From positions 1,612,001 to 1,676,000 of the forward strand of contig NZ_JABMCZ010000002.1 in assembly GCF_013186535.1 (NCBI RefSeq): DNA of 64,000 bases, written 5' to 3'. This stretch comes from Nocardia terpenica. Its GTDB lineage: Bacteria; Actinomycetota; Actinomycetes; Mycobacteriales; Mycobacteriaceae. Under the pieces are notes generated by a model. That model was not told the origin of the DNA, searched no databases, and saw only the letters and a program-made list of their open reading frames with translations. A program made the translations under genes and the position numbers. Shown in pieces: positions 1-9,170 of the stretch (position 1 is its first letter; each line of letters starts with the position of its first letter).

Positions 1-1
1 G

Positions 2-499
2 CCGATGACGGTCGGCCCGCTGCTGGCCGCCGCCGGAGTGCTACTGCTGCTGCGGATCGGGACGGGCTCGGCCACCGTCGCCGGTTACCTCGGCGATGTG
101 CTGCCCGGCGTGCTGGTCTTCGGGCTGGGCCTGTCGGCGCTGGTGGCACCGCTGACCGGGGCCGTGCTGGGCGCGGTGCCGACCAGCGAATCCGGCATCG
201 CCTCCGGGGTGAACAACGCGGTGGCCAGGACCGCGCAGCTGCTGGCGGTGGCGGCGCTGCCGGGGCTGGCCGGGATCTCCGGCTCCATCCGGGACGCGGC
301 CGTCATCGACCGCGGCTTCACGGTGGCGATGGGGATCTGCGCGGGCCTGCTGGTCGTCGGCGCGGCGCTCGCGGGCGTGCTGCTCGGCTCGCCGCGCCGC
401 CCCGCCGAACCGGAGCAGACCACCGTCGACTGCCTGCCGCAGTGCCCGATGACGGGCCCGGCGGTGCAACCCGAGCCACCACACAGCGCGGGGCGGTGA
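2..499 (+). CDS. MFS multidrug exporter, C-terminal fragment
   Basis: This is the C-terminal end of a major facilitator superfamily drug/proton antiporter, probably of the 14-helix DHA2 (EmrB/QacA) type. The frame is open from the left edge, so the true start lies outside the window. About four hydrophobic helices are visible, with the family motif SESGIASGVNNAVARTAQ between two of them, which is typical of the late half of DHA2 proteins. The tail after the last helix is hydrophilic, Pro/Cys-rich and probably cytoplasmic. The gene converges on a secreted protease gene, and its stop codon lies inside a hairpin shared by both. The substrate cannot be deduced. Confidence 0.8.
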   Translation, partial: PMTVGPLLAAAGVLLLLRIGTGSATVAGYLGDVLPGVLVFGLGLSALVAPLTGAVLGAVPTSESGIASGVNNAVARTAQLLAVAALPGLAGISGSIRDAAVIDRGFTVAMGICAGLLVVGAALAGVLLGSPRRPAEPEQTTVDCLPQCPMTGPAVQPEPPHSAGR

Positions 500-529
500 C
501 CCGAGCTCGGACTCGAATCACCGCCCCGC
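488..529. terminator. hairpin between convergent genes
   Basis: Arms GCGGGGCGGTGA (488-499, including the stop codon of the exporter gene) and TCACCGCCCCGC (518-529) pair over 12 bp around an 18-nt loop. No U-tract follows. The position between two convergent stop codons suggests a bidirectional terminator. Confidence 0.6.
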
Positions 530-547
530 ACCGGGACATTCGCGAAC

Positions 548-1219
548 TCAGATCGGGTAGAACCCCGCGCCGACGCCGTTGCGCACATTGATGTCGTTGA
601 TGATCGCGTTCATGTTGGTGCCGACCTCGGGGCCGAAGCAGGCCACCGCCAGGTAGGCGTTCACCATGCCCACCAGCGTGCTGCCGACCACCACGGGGGC
701 GCCGGAATCGCCCTCGACCACGCACATCTGGGTCCAGGTCTCATCGGTCTGGAAGATGTCGCCCCAGGTGATGCCGCAGGTGTTGCCGGTGGTCCGGCCC
801 TCCTTGCAGACGATGTTGGGGAACTGCGCGGGTGCGCCGAGACCCGTGATGGTCACATTGCCGACATGGTTGACCGGGGTGACCCTGTCCTGATCGAACT
901 CGATGACCGCGTAGTCCAGATCGTGGTTGGAGTACACGAAGTGACCGATCACACCGGCCGCACGGGCCTGCTCGGCCCACACCTGGGAACCGGCCTCGCC
1001 GCAGTGCCCGGCGGTCAGACCCACCAGCCGACCGCCGTTGTCGTGCCCGATCGTGGTGACGGTGCACTCGAACTGATTGTCGATGATGATCCCCGAGCCG
1101 CCTCCGATGATCGGCGGACCCGGATCGGCGTGCGCCACCCCCGCGCCCGTCCCGATCAACGCCGCGCCCAGGGCCACGGCGAGGGCGGTATGAGCCGCCC
1201 TGGCGAGTTTTTTGAACAT
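548..1219 (-). CDS. secreted S1-family serine protease
   Basis: This is a chymotrypsin-like (S1) endopeptidase of 223 residues, of the small actinobacterial type without a large propeptide. A signal peptide covers about residues 1-31 (basic start FKK, hydrophobic core, cleavage near AHA-DPG). The catalytic triad is visible as His72 in TAGHC, Asp102 in LDYAVI and Ser172 in GDSGAP. Four cysteines outside the active-site region could form disulfides. I chose the ATG at 1219, not the ATG at 1258, because GGAGGG lies just upstream and the signal peptide then starts at residue 1. The protein is expected to be extracellular. Its target is unknown. Confidence 0.88.
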   Translation of the reverse strand: MFKKLARAAHTALAVALGAALIGTGAGVAHADPGPPIIGGGSGIIIDNQFECTVTTIGHDNGGRLVGLTAGHCGEAGSQVWAEQARAAGVIGHFVYSNHDLDYAVIEFDQDRVTPVNHVGNVTITGLGAPAQFPNIVCKEGRTTGNTCGITWGDIFQTDETWTQMCVVEGDSGAPVVVGSTLVGMVNAYLAVACFGPEVGTNMNAIINDINVRNGVGAGFYPI

Positions 1220-1743
1220 GTCCCTCCAGATGTCGGAAGCCCGCACGATATCAGCCATGTAGTACTACATCCTGTCAGTATTCGAGCGCGGGCGCGCCTC
1301 GTATCGCCCCGACGTTTGCTGGATCGATGCCCGGGAGCGAGCCGTTACGGCCGCGCGGGCGGATCTCAGGTTGACCGGCGGCAATCGGCGCGTCGCGACC
1401 GCGACACTCGGGCCCGGCGACGGCCGATCCCGACCCCCTCCGGATAGGCTCGGAACCTGATTCCGGAACCGGTCGTCAAATTTGGATAAATGCAATCCGA
1501 GAAATTCTCGGACGGCACCGCACTGCCGAACTCGAGTCGGCGAACTGGCACATGTTATAGACCAATGTCCGGTTCTTTGTGGCCTCTCCCAACTTCATGC
1601 CGTGCATCACAGCTGATCGCCGATGGTGATCTGGGTCTATGACTGCGACCACACATTGTGATGTGTTTTTTCTAACTCCGTAGTAAGGTGCGTCAAGCAA
1701 ACAGTCGTCGGAGCGGGCAACCGGCGTCGAGAGGGGTTAGCCA
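1220..1743. other. intergenic region upstream of the mce operon
   Basis: These 524 bases separate two divergently transcribed genes. No open frame has coding character. The right half is less G+C-rich than its surroundings and holds an inverted repeat at 1651-1666. It probably contains both promoters, but I cannot place -35 and -10 boxes with confidence. Confidence 0.5.
1651..1666. promoter_or_regulatory. inverted repeat upstream of yrbEA (candidate operator)
   Basis: ACACAT and ATGTGT form perfect 6-bp arms around TGTG, 78 bp before the first gene of the mce operon. Position and symmetry suit a dimeric repressor site. No regulator gene lies next to the operon, so the binding protein is unknown. 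Confidence 0.35.
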
Positions 1744-2598
1744 GTGCAGGTCACCAACAGTCCGCCGACAGGGTCGCGAATGAGTGAGGCGGTCGACTGG
1801 ACGAGGGCGTACTGGCAGGATCACCCGAAGCGGTCACTGGAAACCTTCGGTCGCCAGATGACGATGGGTGTGCAGGCCGTCGCCGAGCTGTTCGTCAGCA
1901 TCGCTCGCGGGCGCTTCCCGTTCCAGGAGTTCGTCCGGCAGTGCGCCTTCATGGCCAGCGTCGCCGCCGCGCCCACCCTGCTGGTGGCCATCCCCATCGG
2001 CGTCATCGTCTCCATCCAGGTCGGCTCGGTCGCCGGGCAGATCGGCGCGACCTCCTTCATCGGCGCCGCCAACGGCCTCGGCATCATTCAGCAGGGCGCT
2101 CCCCTCGTCACCGTGCTGATGATCGCCGGGGCGGTCGGCTCGGCCATCTGCGCCGATCTCGGTTCCCGCACCATCCGCGAGGAGATCGACGCCATGCGGG
2201 TGATGGGCGTGGATCCGTTGCGGCGGCTGGTCGCCCCCCGGCTGGGCGCCGCCATGCTGGTCAGCGTCCTGCTCTGCGGGTTCGTCGTCTTCGTCGGCTT
2301 CCTGACCGGCTATATGTTCAACGTCTTCGCCCAGGGCGGTACGCCGGGCTCCTACGTGAGCACCTTCTCCTCCTTCGCGGTCTCCACGGATCTGCTGGTG
2401 GCGCTGGCTAAGTCGCTGCTGTTCGGGCTGTTCGCGGCCATCATCGCCTGCGATACCGGCCTCAATACCCGCGGCGGGCCGGGCGGCGTGGCCAACTCGG
2501 TGAACACCGCCGTGGTGCTGTCGGCGGTGATGCTGTTCGGCGCGAACGTGATCATCACGCAGATCTACAACACCCTGTTCCCCCCACAGATGGTCTGA
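1744..2598 (+). CDS. yrbEA: YrbE-family permease, first copy of the mce transporter
   Basis: This is an MlaE/YrbE-type membrane permease of 284 residues and the first gene of a complete mce operon. With its partner it forms the membrane channel of an ATP-driven lipid importer; the Mce proteins carry substrate across the periplasm-like space. About five or six membrane segments are visible from residue 55 on. The conserved cytoplasmic coupling loop contains EEIDAMRVMGVDPL, the hallmark that contacts the Mkl ATPase in this family. GTG at 1744 is preceded by GAGAGG; an internal ATG at 1780 is possible. The ATPase is usually encoded elsewhere, and none is seen here. Confidence 0.93.
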   Translation: MQVTNSPPTGSRMSEAVDWTRAYWQDHPKRSLETFGRQMTMGVQAVAELFVSIARGRFPFQEFVRQCAFMASVAAAPTLLVAIPIGVIVSIQVGSVAGQIGATSFIGAANGLGIIQQGAPLVTVLMIAGAVGSAICADLGSRTIREEIDAMRVMGVDPLRRLVAPRLGAAMLVSVLLCGFVVFVGFLTGYMFNVFAQGGTPGSYVSTFSSFAVSTDLLVALAKSLLFGLFAAIIACDTGLNTRGGPGGVANSVNTAVVLSAVMLFGANVIITQIYNTLFPPQMV

Positions 2599-2602
2599 GC
2601 CG

Positions 2603-3466
2603 GTGTCGTCGACATATGTTCCGCCGCTGCTGCGGCCGTTCCAGCGGATCACCCGTACCGCGCGGGCACCGCGCGACTGGCTTGCCCGGATCGGTCACCA
2701 GGTCTTCTTCTTCCTGCGGTCGATCGGCTCGATGCCGTTGGCGTTCAAGCACTATCCGAAGGAAATCTGGCGCCTGCTGTCGGATGTGACGTGGGGCAAC
2801 GGCAATCTCGTCGTCGGCGGCGGCACCATCGGCGTGGTCGTCATCCTCAGTGCCTTCGGCGGCGTCACCGTCGGCCTGCAGGGCTACACCTCGCTGAATC
2901 TGCTCGGCCTGGGCCAGATCACGGGCGCGGTGTCGGCCTTCGCCACCACCCGTGAGCTCGGCCCGATGCTGGCCACGCTGGCCTTCGCGGCCCAGGCGGG
3001 CTGCCGGTTCACCGCGCAGCTGGGCGCGATGCGGATCTCCGAGGAGATCGACGCGCTCGACGCCCAGGCCATCCGGCCGCTGCCCTATCTGGTGAGCACC
3101 CGCATGATCGCCGCGATGATCGCGATCGTGCCGCTGTACTGCCTGGCGCTGCCGGTCGCCTACCTGTCCTGCTCGATCACCGTGCGGTTGGTCGGCGGCA
3201 CCGCCTCGGGCACCTACCAGCACTACTTCTATCAGTTCCTGATTCCGCACGACGTGCTCTGGTCGCTGCTGAAAGCCATTGTGTTCGTGGCGATCACGAC
3301 GTTCATCCAGTGCTACTACGGCTTCTTCGCCTCCGGCGGTCCGGAGGGCGTCGGCGTCGCGGCGGGCCGTGCGATCAAGTACTGCATCATCGCCGTCGTC
3401 TTCGCCGATCTGTTCGTGACCTTGGCGGTCTGGGGCATCAACCCCGGCATCAGGATTTCGGGATAG
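2603..3466 (+). CDS. yrbEB: YrbE-family permease, second copy of the mce transporter
   Basis: This second MlaE/YrbE permease (287 residues) starts 4 nt after the first one stops, at a GTG. It is the partner subunit of the membrane part of the Mce lipid transporter. A hydrophilic N-terminal stretch of about 45 residues precedes five or six membrane segments. The coupling loop reads SEEIDALDAQAIRPLPYL, matching the EEID motif of the first copy. Heterodimeric YrbE pairs are standard in mce operons of Mycobacteriales. The next gene begins 8 nt downstream, so one polycistronic transcript is likely. Confidence 0.93.
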   Translation: MSSTYVPPLLRPFQRITRTARAPRDWLARIGHQVFFFLRSIGSMPLAFKHYPKEIWRLLSDVTWGNGNLVVGGGTIGVVVILSAFGGVTVGLQGYTSLNLLGLGQITGAVSAFATTRELGPMLATLAFAAQAGCRFTAQLGAMRISEEIDALDAQAIRPLPYLVSTRMIAAMIAIVPLYCLALPVAYLSCSITVRLVGGTASGTYQHYFYQFLIPHDVLWSLLKAIVFVAITTFIQCYYGFFASGGPEGVGVAAGRAIKYCIIAVVFADLFVTLAVWGINPGIRISG

Positions 3467-3474
3467 GGGCCGGG

Positions 3475-4971
3475 ATGATCATCGATCCGAGTGGTCGCGG
3501 ACCGACGATGCGGCAGCTGCTCGTCGCGGGAACCTGCGGGCTCGTCGTGTTCGCGTTGGTGCTCACCTTCCTGATGGCCCGCTACAAGGGCTACATCCTG
3601 CATCCGAAGGTCGACGTCACCGCCGATCTGACCACCACCGGCGACGGCCTGCCCGAGAACGCCGACGTGAAATTCCGCGGCGTGCTGGTCGGCGCGGTGA
3701 AGAACGTCTCCGTCGCGGCCAAGGGCGAGCTGCAGCAGGTGAATATCGAGATGAAGCCGGAGTACATCGGCGACATCCCGGCCAATGTCACCGCGCGGGT
3801 GGTGCCGAGCAATCTGTTCGCGGTGACCTCGGTCGAACTGGTCTACAACGGACCCGATCAGGCGTCGCTGCGCGCGGGCTCGCAGATCGCCGAGGACCGC
3901 AGCCAGGGCACCATCGCCCTGCAGGACACCCTCACCACCATCCGGACGATCCTGAACAGGATCGATCCGGTGAAGCTGGGCCGGGTGCTGAGCACGCTGT
4001 CCTACGCCCTCGACGGCAGCGGCCGGGTGCCCGGTTCCACCGTCGACCGGCTGAACAACTGGCTGACCCAGGTGCGCGCGGCCGTGCCCGACGTGGATCA
4101 GACCCTCGGTGACTTCTCCGCCTCCTTCCACGCGCTGAATCAGTCGGCCCCGGATCTCATGCAGGTGCTGGCGGATTCGGTGAAGACCGCGCAGACGATC
4201 TCGTCCAAGCGCGCGGAGCTGGCCGGGCTGCTCACCGGCACCAGCGCCACCGTCGACAAGGTGAACGCGCTGTTCGCGCGCAATTCCGATGTCGGCAAGC
4301 AGATCACGTCCGGCACCAGCGATCTGTTCGGCGCGGTGTCGGACAACCCGGAATCCATCCCGCAGGCCATCGCGAACCTGAACTCCTCAATCCGCGCGCT
4401 GGACACCGTATTCCACTGGGGCCCGCAGAAGCAGATGGTGTGGAACGTCGGCCTGACCCTCACCCCGTTCAAGCCCTACGAGCGCGGCGACTGCCCCCGC
4501 TACGGCGACCTGGCCGCCCCGAGTTGCGCCACGGCGCCGCTGGTTTCGGACGTGGGCCAGCTGCCGGATTCGATGAAGCCGCGCGCGCTGGACTCCGCGA
4601 AGGGGCTGCCCGCCATGCCGCCGCTGCCGGGCCTGCCCGCGATCCCGGGCCTCACCACCGGCGACAACGCGCCGACCGCCGCGCCGCAGCAGGCGGCCAA
4701 GCCCGCCGACCCGTTCGCCGGGACCCCGCTGCAGGGCCTGCTGCCGCAGCTGTTCCCGGGCGCGCCGAATCCCGCGCCCGCACCGGCGATTCCGCCCGCG
4801 CCGGTCCCGCCCGGACCGCATCCGGCCGCCGGGGACATCGCCTACTACACCGGTGACGACGCCATCACGGCGCTGCTGGGCCACCGTCCCAACGCCGCCG
4901 AATATCTGCTGCTGAGTTCGATTCTGAGGGGTGGAACCTTGCAGGTCACCGAGGGCGGTGCGGGCCGATGA
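3475..4971 (+). CDS. mceA: Mce family protein A
   Basis: This is the first of six Mce substrate-carrier proteins, 498 residues. A single N-terminal membrane helix (about residues 14-37) anchors it outside the membrane. An MlaD-type beta-barrel domain follows (about residues 42-125), with the landmarks LPENADVKFRGVLVG and VTSVELVY. A long helical region, which in this family builds the lipid tunnel, comes next. The last 130 residues are rich in Pro and Ala, and such tails are variable in MceA proteins. A longer frame reaches back to 3310, but it overlaps yrbEB; ATG 3475, preceded by a G-rich ribosome site, gives the normal N-terminus. Confidence 0.92.
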   Translation: MIIDPSGRGPTMRQLLVAGTCGLVVFALVLTFLMARYKGYILHPKVDVTADLTTTGDGLPENADVKFRGVLVGAVKNVSVAAKGELQQVNIEMKPEYIGDIPANVTARVVPSNLFAVTSVELVYNGPDQASLRAGSQIAEDRSQGTIALQDTLTTIRTILNRIDPVKLGRVLSTLSYALDGSGRVPGSTVDRLNNWLTQVRAAVPDVDQTLGDFSASFHALNQSAPDLMQVLADSVKTAQTISSKRAELAGLLTGTSATVDKVNALFARNSDVGKQITSGTSDLFGAVSDNPESIPQAIANLNSSIRALDTVFHWGPQKQMVWNVGLTLTPFKPYERGDCPRYGDLAAPSCATAPLVSDVGQLPDSMKPRALDSAKGLPAMPPLPGLPAIPGLTTGDNAPTAAPQQAAKPADPFAGTPLQGLLPQLFPGAPNPAPAPAIPPAPVPPGPHPAAGDIAYYTGDDAITALLGHRPNAAEYLLLSSILRGGTLQVTEGGAGR

Positions 4972-5996
4972 GCATTCGCAGACCACTGATCGGGTTCGGC
5001 ATCTTCGCGCTGGTGTCGGTGCTGGTGACCGTCGTCGTCTGGAACACCCTGGCGCGCACCGTGAGTGGCGACACCAACACCTACAGCGCCACCTTCAGCG
5101 ACGTGCTCGGCCTGCGCGCGGGCGACGACGTCCGGATGGCCGGGGTGCGGGTGGGCAAGGTCGAGAAGATCGAGATCGACCGCCAGCACCACGCCCGGGT
5201 GACCTTCATCGTGCAGCGCGACCAGACGCTCTACGGCGACACCAAAGCCCTTGTCCGGTACCAGAATCTGATCGGACAGCGGTATGTGGCGCTGGCGGCG
5301 GGCACCAAGGGCGACGACACGGTGCTGCGCAACGGCGGCTCGATTCCGTTGGACCGCACCGAGCCCTCGTTCGATATCTCCGGTCTGCTCAACGGCTTCC
5401 AGCCGCTGTTCGATTCGCTGTCGCCGGACAAGATCAACGAGCTGTCCAATACCTTCGTCCAGGCGCTGCAGGGCGACGGGGTCTCGTTGAGCGCCTTCAT
5501 CACCCAGGCCGCCGCGGTGGCCGGCGACTTCCAGCGGCGCGACGCGATCCTGTCCGACGTGATCACCAACCTGTCCGCGGTGATGCAGGGACTGGCGAAA
5601 CGAGGTGACGAATTGGAGACACTGGTGACCCAGACCCGAGCGCTCATCGGCGGGCTCTACGAACAGGGGCAGTCACTGCAGTCCTCGACGGTGCAGATCG
5701 CCAATGCCACCACGTCGTTGGTGAACATGGTGAGCCAGGTGCAGCCGAAGATCACCGCCGCGCAGAACTCCACCCGCGACGCGCTGAGCCTGCTCATCGA
5801 CAACGGCAGCAAGCTCGACCAGGCGGCGGTGGACCTGCCGAACGTCCTCGACGATCTGGGCAAGGCCACCTCCGAGGGCGCCTACAACAACGCCTACATC
5901 TGCAGCCTGGACGTGTCGCTCTACGGCGTGCTGCTGCCCCGCGGTCTGGTGCCCCAGATCGGCGGCAACTCGCATTCGGCGGTGTGCCGGCCATGA
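4968..5996 (+). CDS. mceB: Mce family protein B
   Basis: This Mce protein has 342 residues. Its ATG overlaps the TGA of mceA (ATGA), a sign of translational coupling. It has an N-terminal membrane anchor (about residues 8-28), an MlaD domain (about 35-115) containing LRAGDDVRMAGVRVGKVEKI and LIGQRYVAL, then a helical domain. The C-terminal motif CSLDVSLYGVLLPRG is of the kind seen near the end of MceB-type proteins. It is expected to join a hetero-hexameric tube with the other Mce proteins. Confidence 0.92.
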   Translation: MSIRRPLIGFGIFALVSVLVTVVVWNTLARTVSGDTNTYSATFSDVLGLRAGDDVRMAGVRVGKVEKIEIDRQHHARVTFIVQRDQTLYGDTKALVRYQNLIGQRYVALAAGTKGDDTVLRNGGSIPLDRTEPSFDISGLLNGFQPLFDSLSPDKINELSNTFVQALQGDGVSLSAFITQAAAVAGDFQRRDAILSDVITNLSAVMQGLAKRGDELETLVTQTRALIGGLYEQGQSLQSSTVQIANATTSLVNMVSQVQPKITAAQNSTRDALSLLIDNGSKLDQAAVDLPNVLDDLGKATSEGAYNNAYICSLDVSLYGVLLPRGLVPQIGGNSHSAVCRP

Positions 5997-6982
5997 CCAG
6001 TTCGATCAGGCGCAGGTTCGACAGCAACCGCTACTTCTGGCTCGGCATCATCGGCGCCGTGCTCATCGTGATCCTGCTGATCGCCTCCAGCGGGATCAAG
6101 AAACTCGGTGTGGGACAGCAGGATATCTACGCCGAGTTCGTCCAGGCCGCGGGCGTGCGGACCGGCGACAAGGTCGATGTCGCGGGCGTGCCGGTCGGGC
6201 AGGTCGCGGGCACCCGGCTGGAGGGCGACCACGTGCTGGTCACCCTGCAGATGAAGAGCGATGTGAAGTTCGGTCCCGACGCCCGGGCGGCGATCAAGAT
6301 GGCGACGCTGCTGGGCACCCGCTACGTCTCGGTCGATCCGGGCGACGGATCGGGCCTGAAGGGGCACCGAATTCCGAAGAACAACACCAGCGTTCCCTAC
6401 AACCTGACGCAGAACGGCACGCCGAAGCTGGAGGAGCTGGACACCGGAAAGCTGACCCAGTCGCTGAAGGTGCTCGGCGATCAGATCGACGGCTCGCCGC
6501 AGCTGACCGCCCAGGCGCTCGACAGCGTCGGCGCGCTGGCCAAGACCATCAACGATCGCCGCGACCAGGTCTCCCAGCTGCTGAAGGATCTGGACCGGGT
6601 CACCAAGATCCTGGGCGACAACCGCAACAGCGTGCTGCTGGTGATCACCCAGGGCGAGGCCATCGCCAACCGCGTGATGGAGCGCCAGGCCCTGCTGCGC
6701 CAGCTGCTCGACAACGTGGCCCAGCTGACCAGGCAGCTGCAGCAGATCGGCGACCAGAACAACAATCAGCTCGGCCCGACCATCGAGCAGCTGAACACCA
6801 TCGCCGGTGGCCTGCAGAAGAACAAGGACAACCTGGACCGGCTGCTGTCGATCATGCCGGTCTCGTTGCGGCAGTTCAACAATGTGTTCGGCGACGGCCC
6901 GTACGGCGAGGTCGGTCTGCCGTGGCTGTTCCCGGACAACTGGTTGTGTTTCGCCCGAGTGATCGAGGGGTGCCAGGGATGA
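5993..6982 (+). CDS. mceC: Mce family protein C
   Basis: This is the third Mce subunit, 329 residues. I chose the ATG that overlaps the mceB stop (ATGA) over a GTG three codons upstream, because the ATGA overlap recurs at every mceA-mceF junction. A membrane anchor (about residues 15-33) leads into the MlaD domain with VRTGDKVDVAGVPVGQV and LLGTRYVSVDPG. A long alpha-helical region follows, and the protein ends in WLFPDNWLCFARVIEGC. No proline-rich extension is present. The function is inferred from operon position and domain. Confidence 0.92.
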   Translation: MTSSIRRRFDSNRYFWLGIIGAVLIVILLIASSGIKKLGVGQQDIYAEFVQAAGVRTGDKVDVAGVPVGQVAGTRLEGDHVLVTLQMKSDVKFGPDARAAIKMATLLGTRYVSVDPGDGSGLKGHRIPKNNTSVPYNLTQNGTPKLEELDTGKLTQSLKVLGDQIDGSPQLTAQALDSVGALAKTINDRRDQVSQLLKDLDRVTKILGDNRNSVLLVITQGEAIANRVMERQALLRQLLDNVAQLTRQLQQIGDQNNNQLGPTIEQLNTIAGGLQKNKDNLDRLLSIMPVSLRQFNNVFGDGPYGEVGLPWLFPDNWLCFARVIEGCQG

Positions 6983-8079
6983 CGCGCATGCGTGTGACCG
7001 CCCGGGTGGTGAAGGCGGCGGTGATCGGCGCGGCCGCGCTGGCGCTCGGCAGCTGCTCGGTGCTGCCGACCTCGGTGCGCGACGCCGTCGGCGCGACCAC
7101 CCACCTGACCGCCGACTTCGCGAATATCGCGGGCATGTACGAGGGCAATCCGATCACCGTGCTCGGCCTCGATGTCGGCAAGGTCGACAAGATCATTCCC
7201 CGGGACCAGTACGTCGAGGTCCACATGACCGTGAACGGCGACGTGAAGATCCCGAAGAACGTGCGGGCGTCGCTGATCACCCAGACCCTCGTGACCGATC
7301 GGCACATCGAGCTGAGCCCGGTCTACACCGGCGGCCCGACCCTGCCCGACAACGCGCACCTGACCCTGCAGCAGACCCACACCCCGGTCGAACTGGACGA
7401 GACGATCAAGGCCATCGATCAGTTCGCGGCCGCGCTGAAACCCCCGCCCGGCAGCAATGTCGGGCCGCTGTCGGGCACCCTGCTCTACGACATGGTCAAC
7501 GGCCAGGGCGAGAAGATCCGCGACACCCTCAACGCCCTGTCCGGCGCGCTGAAGGTCGGCGTCGACAACAAGGACGCGGTGTCGAGCATCATCGTCAAGC
7601 TCAACGAGCTGACCACGATGCTGGCCGAAAACGACCAGTCGGTGCGCGACTTCAGCAACAAGATGACCCAGCTGTCGCAGCTGCTGGCCGAGCAGGCGCC
7701 GGGCCTGCAGGCCACGCTGGACCAGCTCAACGGCTTCCTGGCCAATACCAGCGGCACCTTCACCCAGTATCAGGACCAGCTGGCGTCCAGCCTCACCGGC
7801 CTCACCGCGGTCACGGATCAGTTGCGCCGCAACGCCGCCGGGGTCACCGAGATCGTCGACGTGGCGCCGCTGCTGCTGCAGAACCTGGACCGCTCGATGG
7901 ATCGTCAGGACCGCCACGTCCGGCTGCACGCCATCCTGGGCACCACGCTGTCGGGCGAGATCGTCAGCCTGTTCTGCGAGAAGATCCAGATGAAGGCCGA
8001 CGGCTGCCGGACCGGAAAGATCGAGGACTTCGGGCCCGACCTGGGCCTGACCGCGGCACTGCTGGGACTGACGAAATGA
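6979..8079 (+). CDS. mceD: Mce family protein D, lipoprotein-like
   Basis: This is the fourth Mce subunit, 366 residues, starting at the ATGA overlap with mceC; an in-frame start at 6922 inside mceC is rejected. Unlike the usual membrane-anchored D subunit of mycobacterial mce operons, it has a lipobox: a hydrophobic stretch ending LALGSC with Cys26, so lipid attachment is likely. The MlaD domain (about residues 40-120) includes GNPITVLGLDVGKVDKI. A helical tunnel region follows. In M. tuberculosis the lipoprotein of each mce operon is the E subunit, so two successive lipoboxes here deserve notice. Confidence 0.9.
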   Translation: MTRMRVTARVVKAAVIGAAALALGSCSVLPTSVRDAVGATTHLTADFANIAGMYEGNPITVLGLDVGKVDKIIPRDQYVEVHMTVNGDVKIPKNVRASLITQTLVTDRHIELSPVYTGGPTLPDNAHLTLQQTHTPVELDETIKAIDQFAAALKPPPGSNVGPLSGTLLYDMVNGQGEKIRDTLNALSGALKVGVDNKDAVSSIIVKLNELTTMLAENDQSVRDFSNKMTQLSQLLAEQAPGLQATLDQLNGFLANTSGTFTQYQDQLASSLTGLTAVTDQLRRNAAGVTEIVDVAPLLLQNLDRSMDRQDRHVRLHAILGTTLSGEIVSLFCEKIQMKADGCRTGKIEDFGPDLGLTAALLGLTK

Positions 8080-9170
8080 CGCGCCGATACCTCGCCCGCA
8101 GCATCGTCGCCGTCGCCGTGTCCGCCGGCGTGCTGGCGGCGTCGGGCTGCGGCTTCACCGTGGACAAACTGCCGCTGCCCAAACCGGGCCAGCAGGGCGA
8201 CACCTATACCGTGCACGCGGTTTTCGCGAACGCGCTGAACCTGCCCGATCAGGCCAAGGTCAAGATCGGCGGCTCGGACGTCGGTGTGGTCACGCACATT
8301 TCGACGAAGAACTTCCAGGCCCTCGTCGACCTGACCATCCGCAAGGACATCACCCTGCCCCAGGGCACCACCGCCGAACTGCGCCAGGCCACCCCGCTGG
8401 GCGATGTGTTCGTCGCGGTGTCCAAGCCTCGCAGCGATTCCGGCACACCGCTGCTGAAGGGCGGCGACACCATCGGGATCGATAAGACCTCGGCCGGGGC
8501 CACCGTCGAGGAGCTGCTGCTGTCGATCTCGATGCTGTTCAACGGCGGCGGCCTCGCGGCGCTGGGCAAGCTCACCTCCGAGCTCGACTCGGTGGTCGGC
8601 GGGCGGCCCGAGCAGCTGGCCGATCTGATCAAGCAGATGACCAGCGTGACCACCACGCTGCATCGCAACAGCGACCGAATCGACAGCACCCTCACCGGAT
8701 TCAGCGCGCTCGCCGACACCATCGAGGCGCGCCACCGCGACCTCGGGCAGGTCGCCGACTCGCTGCCCGGGATGATCGGCACCATCGCCGAGAACAACAA
8801 GCAGATCGGCGATCTGCTCACCAAGGTGTCGACAACCAGTGCGGCACTGGGCGATTACGCCGACACCACCTCGAGTCAGCTGAACAGCCTGCTGGACAAC
8901 CTGCACAAGCTGATGGACGCGCTCTCGCGCACCCGCACCGACTTCGGGCCGTTCCTGGACGCCCTGCACACGATCCGGCCCAAGGTGGACGCCACCTTCA
9001 AGGGCAACAGCCTCGCGCTGGCGGGCACGCTCACCCAGCTCGACGCGTCGGTGCTCACCGACCCGGCCAACGGCAAGTTCTTCGATCTGCGGGATGTGCA
9101 GGATCTGACCGGCAGTCTCATCCAGGTATTGCAGATCGTGTACAGCCGAGTGACGGGGGCGCACCGATGA
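8076..9170 (+). CDS. mceE: Mce family lipoprotein E
   Basis: This is the fifth Mce subunit, 364 residues, coupled to mceD by ATGA. A lipobox ending LAASGC predicts lipid attachment at Cys25, as in the Lpr lipoproteins at the E position of mycobacterial mce operons. Just after it lies KLPLPKPG, a stretch typical of E subunits. The MlaD domain spans about residues 45-125 (QAKVKIGGSDVGVVTHI, LGDVFVAV). The rest is a long amphipathic helical region. The protein probably sits at the outer face of the membrane or at the far end of the Mce tube. Confidence 0.92.
   Translation: MTRRYLARSIVAVAVSAGVLAASGCGFTVDKLPLPKPGQQGDTYTVHAVFANALNLPDQAKVKIGGSDVGVVTHISTKNFQALVDLTIRKDITLPQGTTAELRQATPLGDVFVAVSKPRSDSGTPLLKGGDTIGIDKTSAGATVEELLLSISMLFNGGGLAALGKLTSELDSVVGGRPEQLADLIKQMTSVTTTLHRNSDRIDSTLTGFSALADTIEARHRDLGQVADSLPGMIGTIAENNKQIGDLLTKVSTTSAALGDYADTTSSQLNSLLDNLHKLMDALSRTRTDFGPFLDALHTIRPKVDATFKGNSLALAGTLTQLDASVLTDPANGKFFDLRDVQDLTGSLIQVLQIVYSRVTGAHR

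Noticed and set aside
3310..3474. N-terminal extension of mceA inside yrbEB
   Set aside because: It overlaps a well-supported gene in another frame and lacks Mce similarity; ATG 3475 has a ribosome site.
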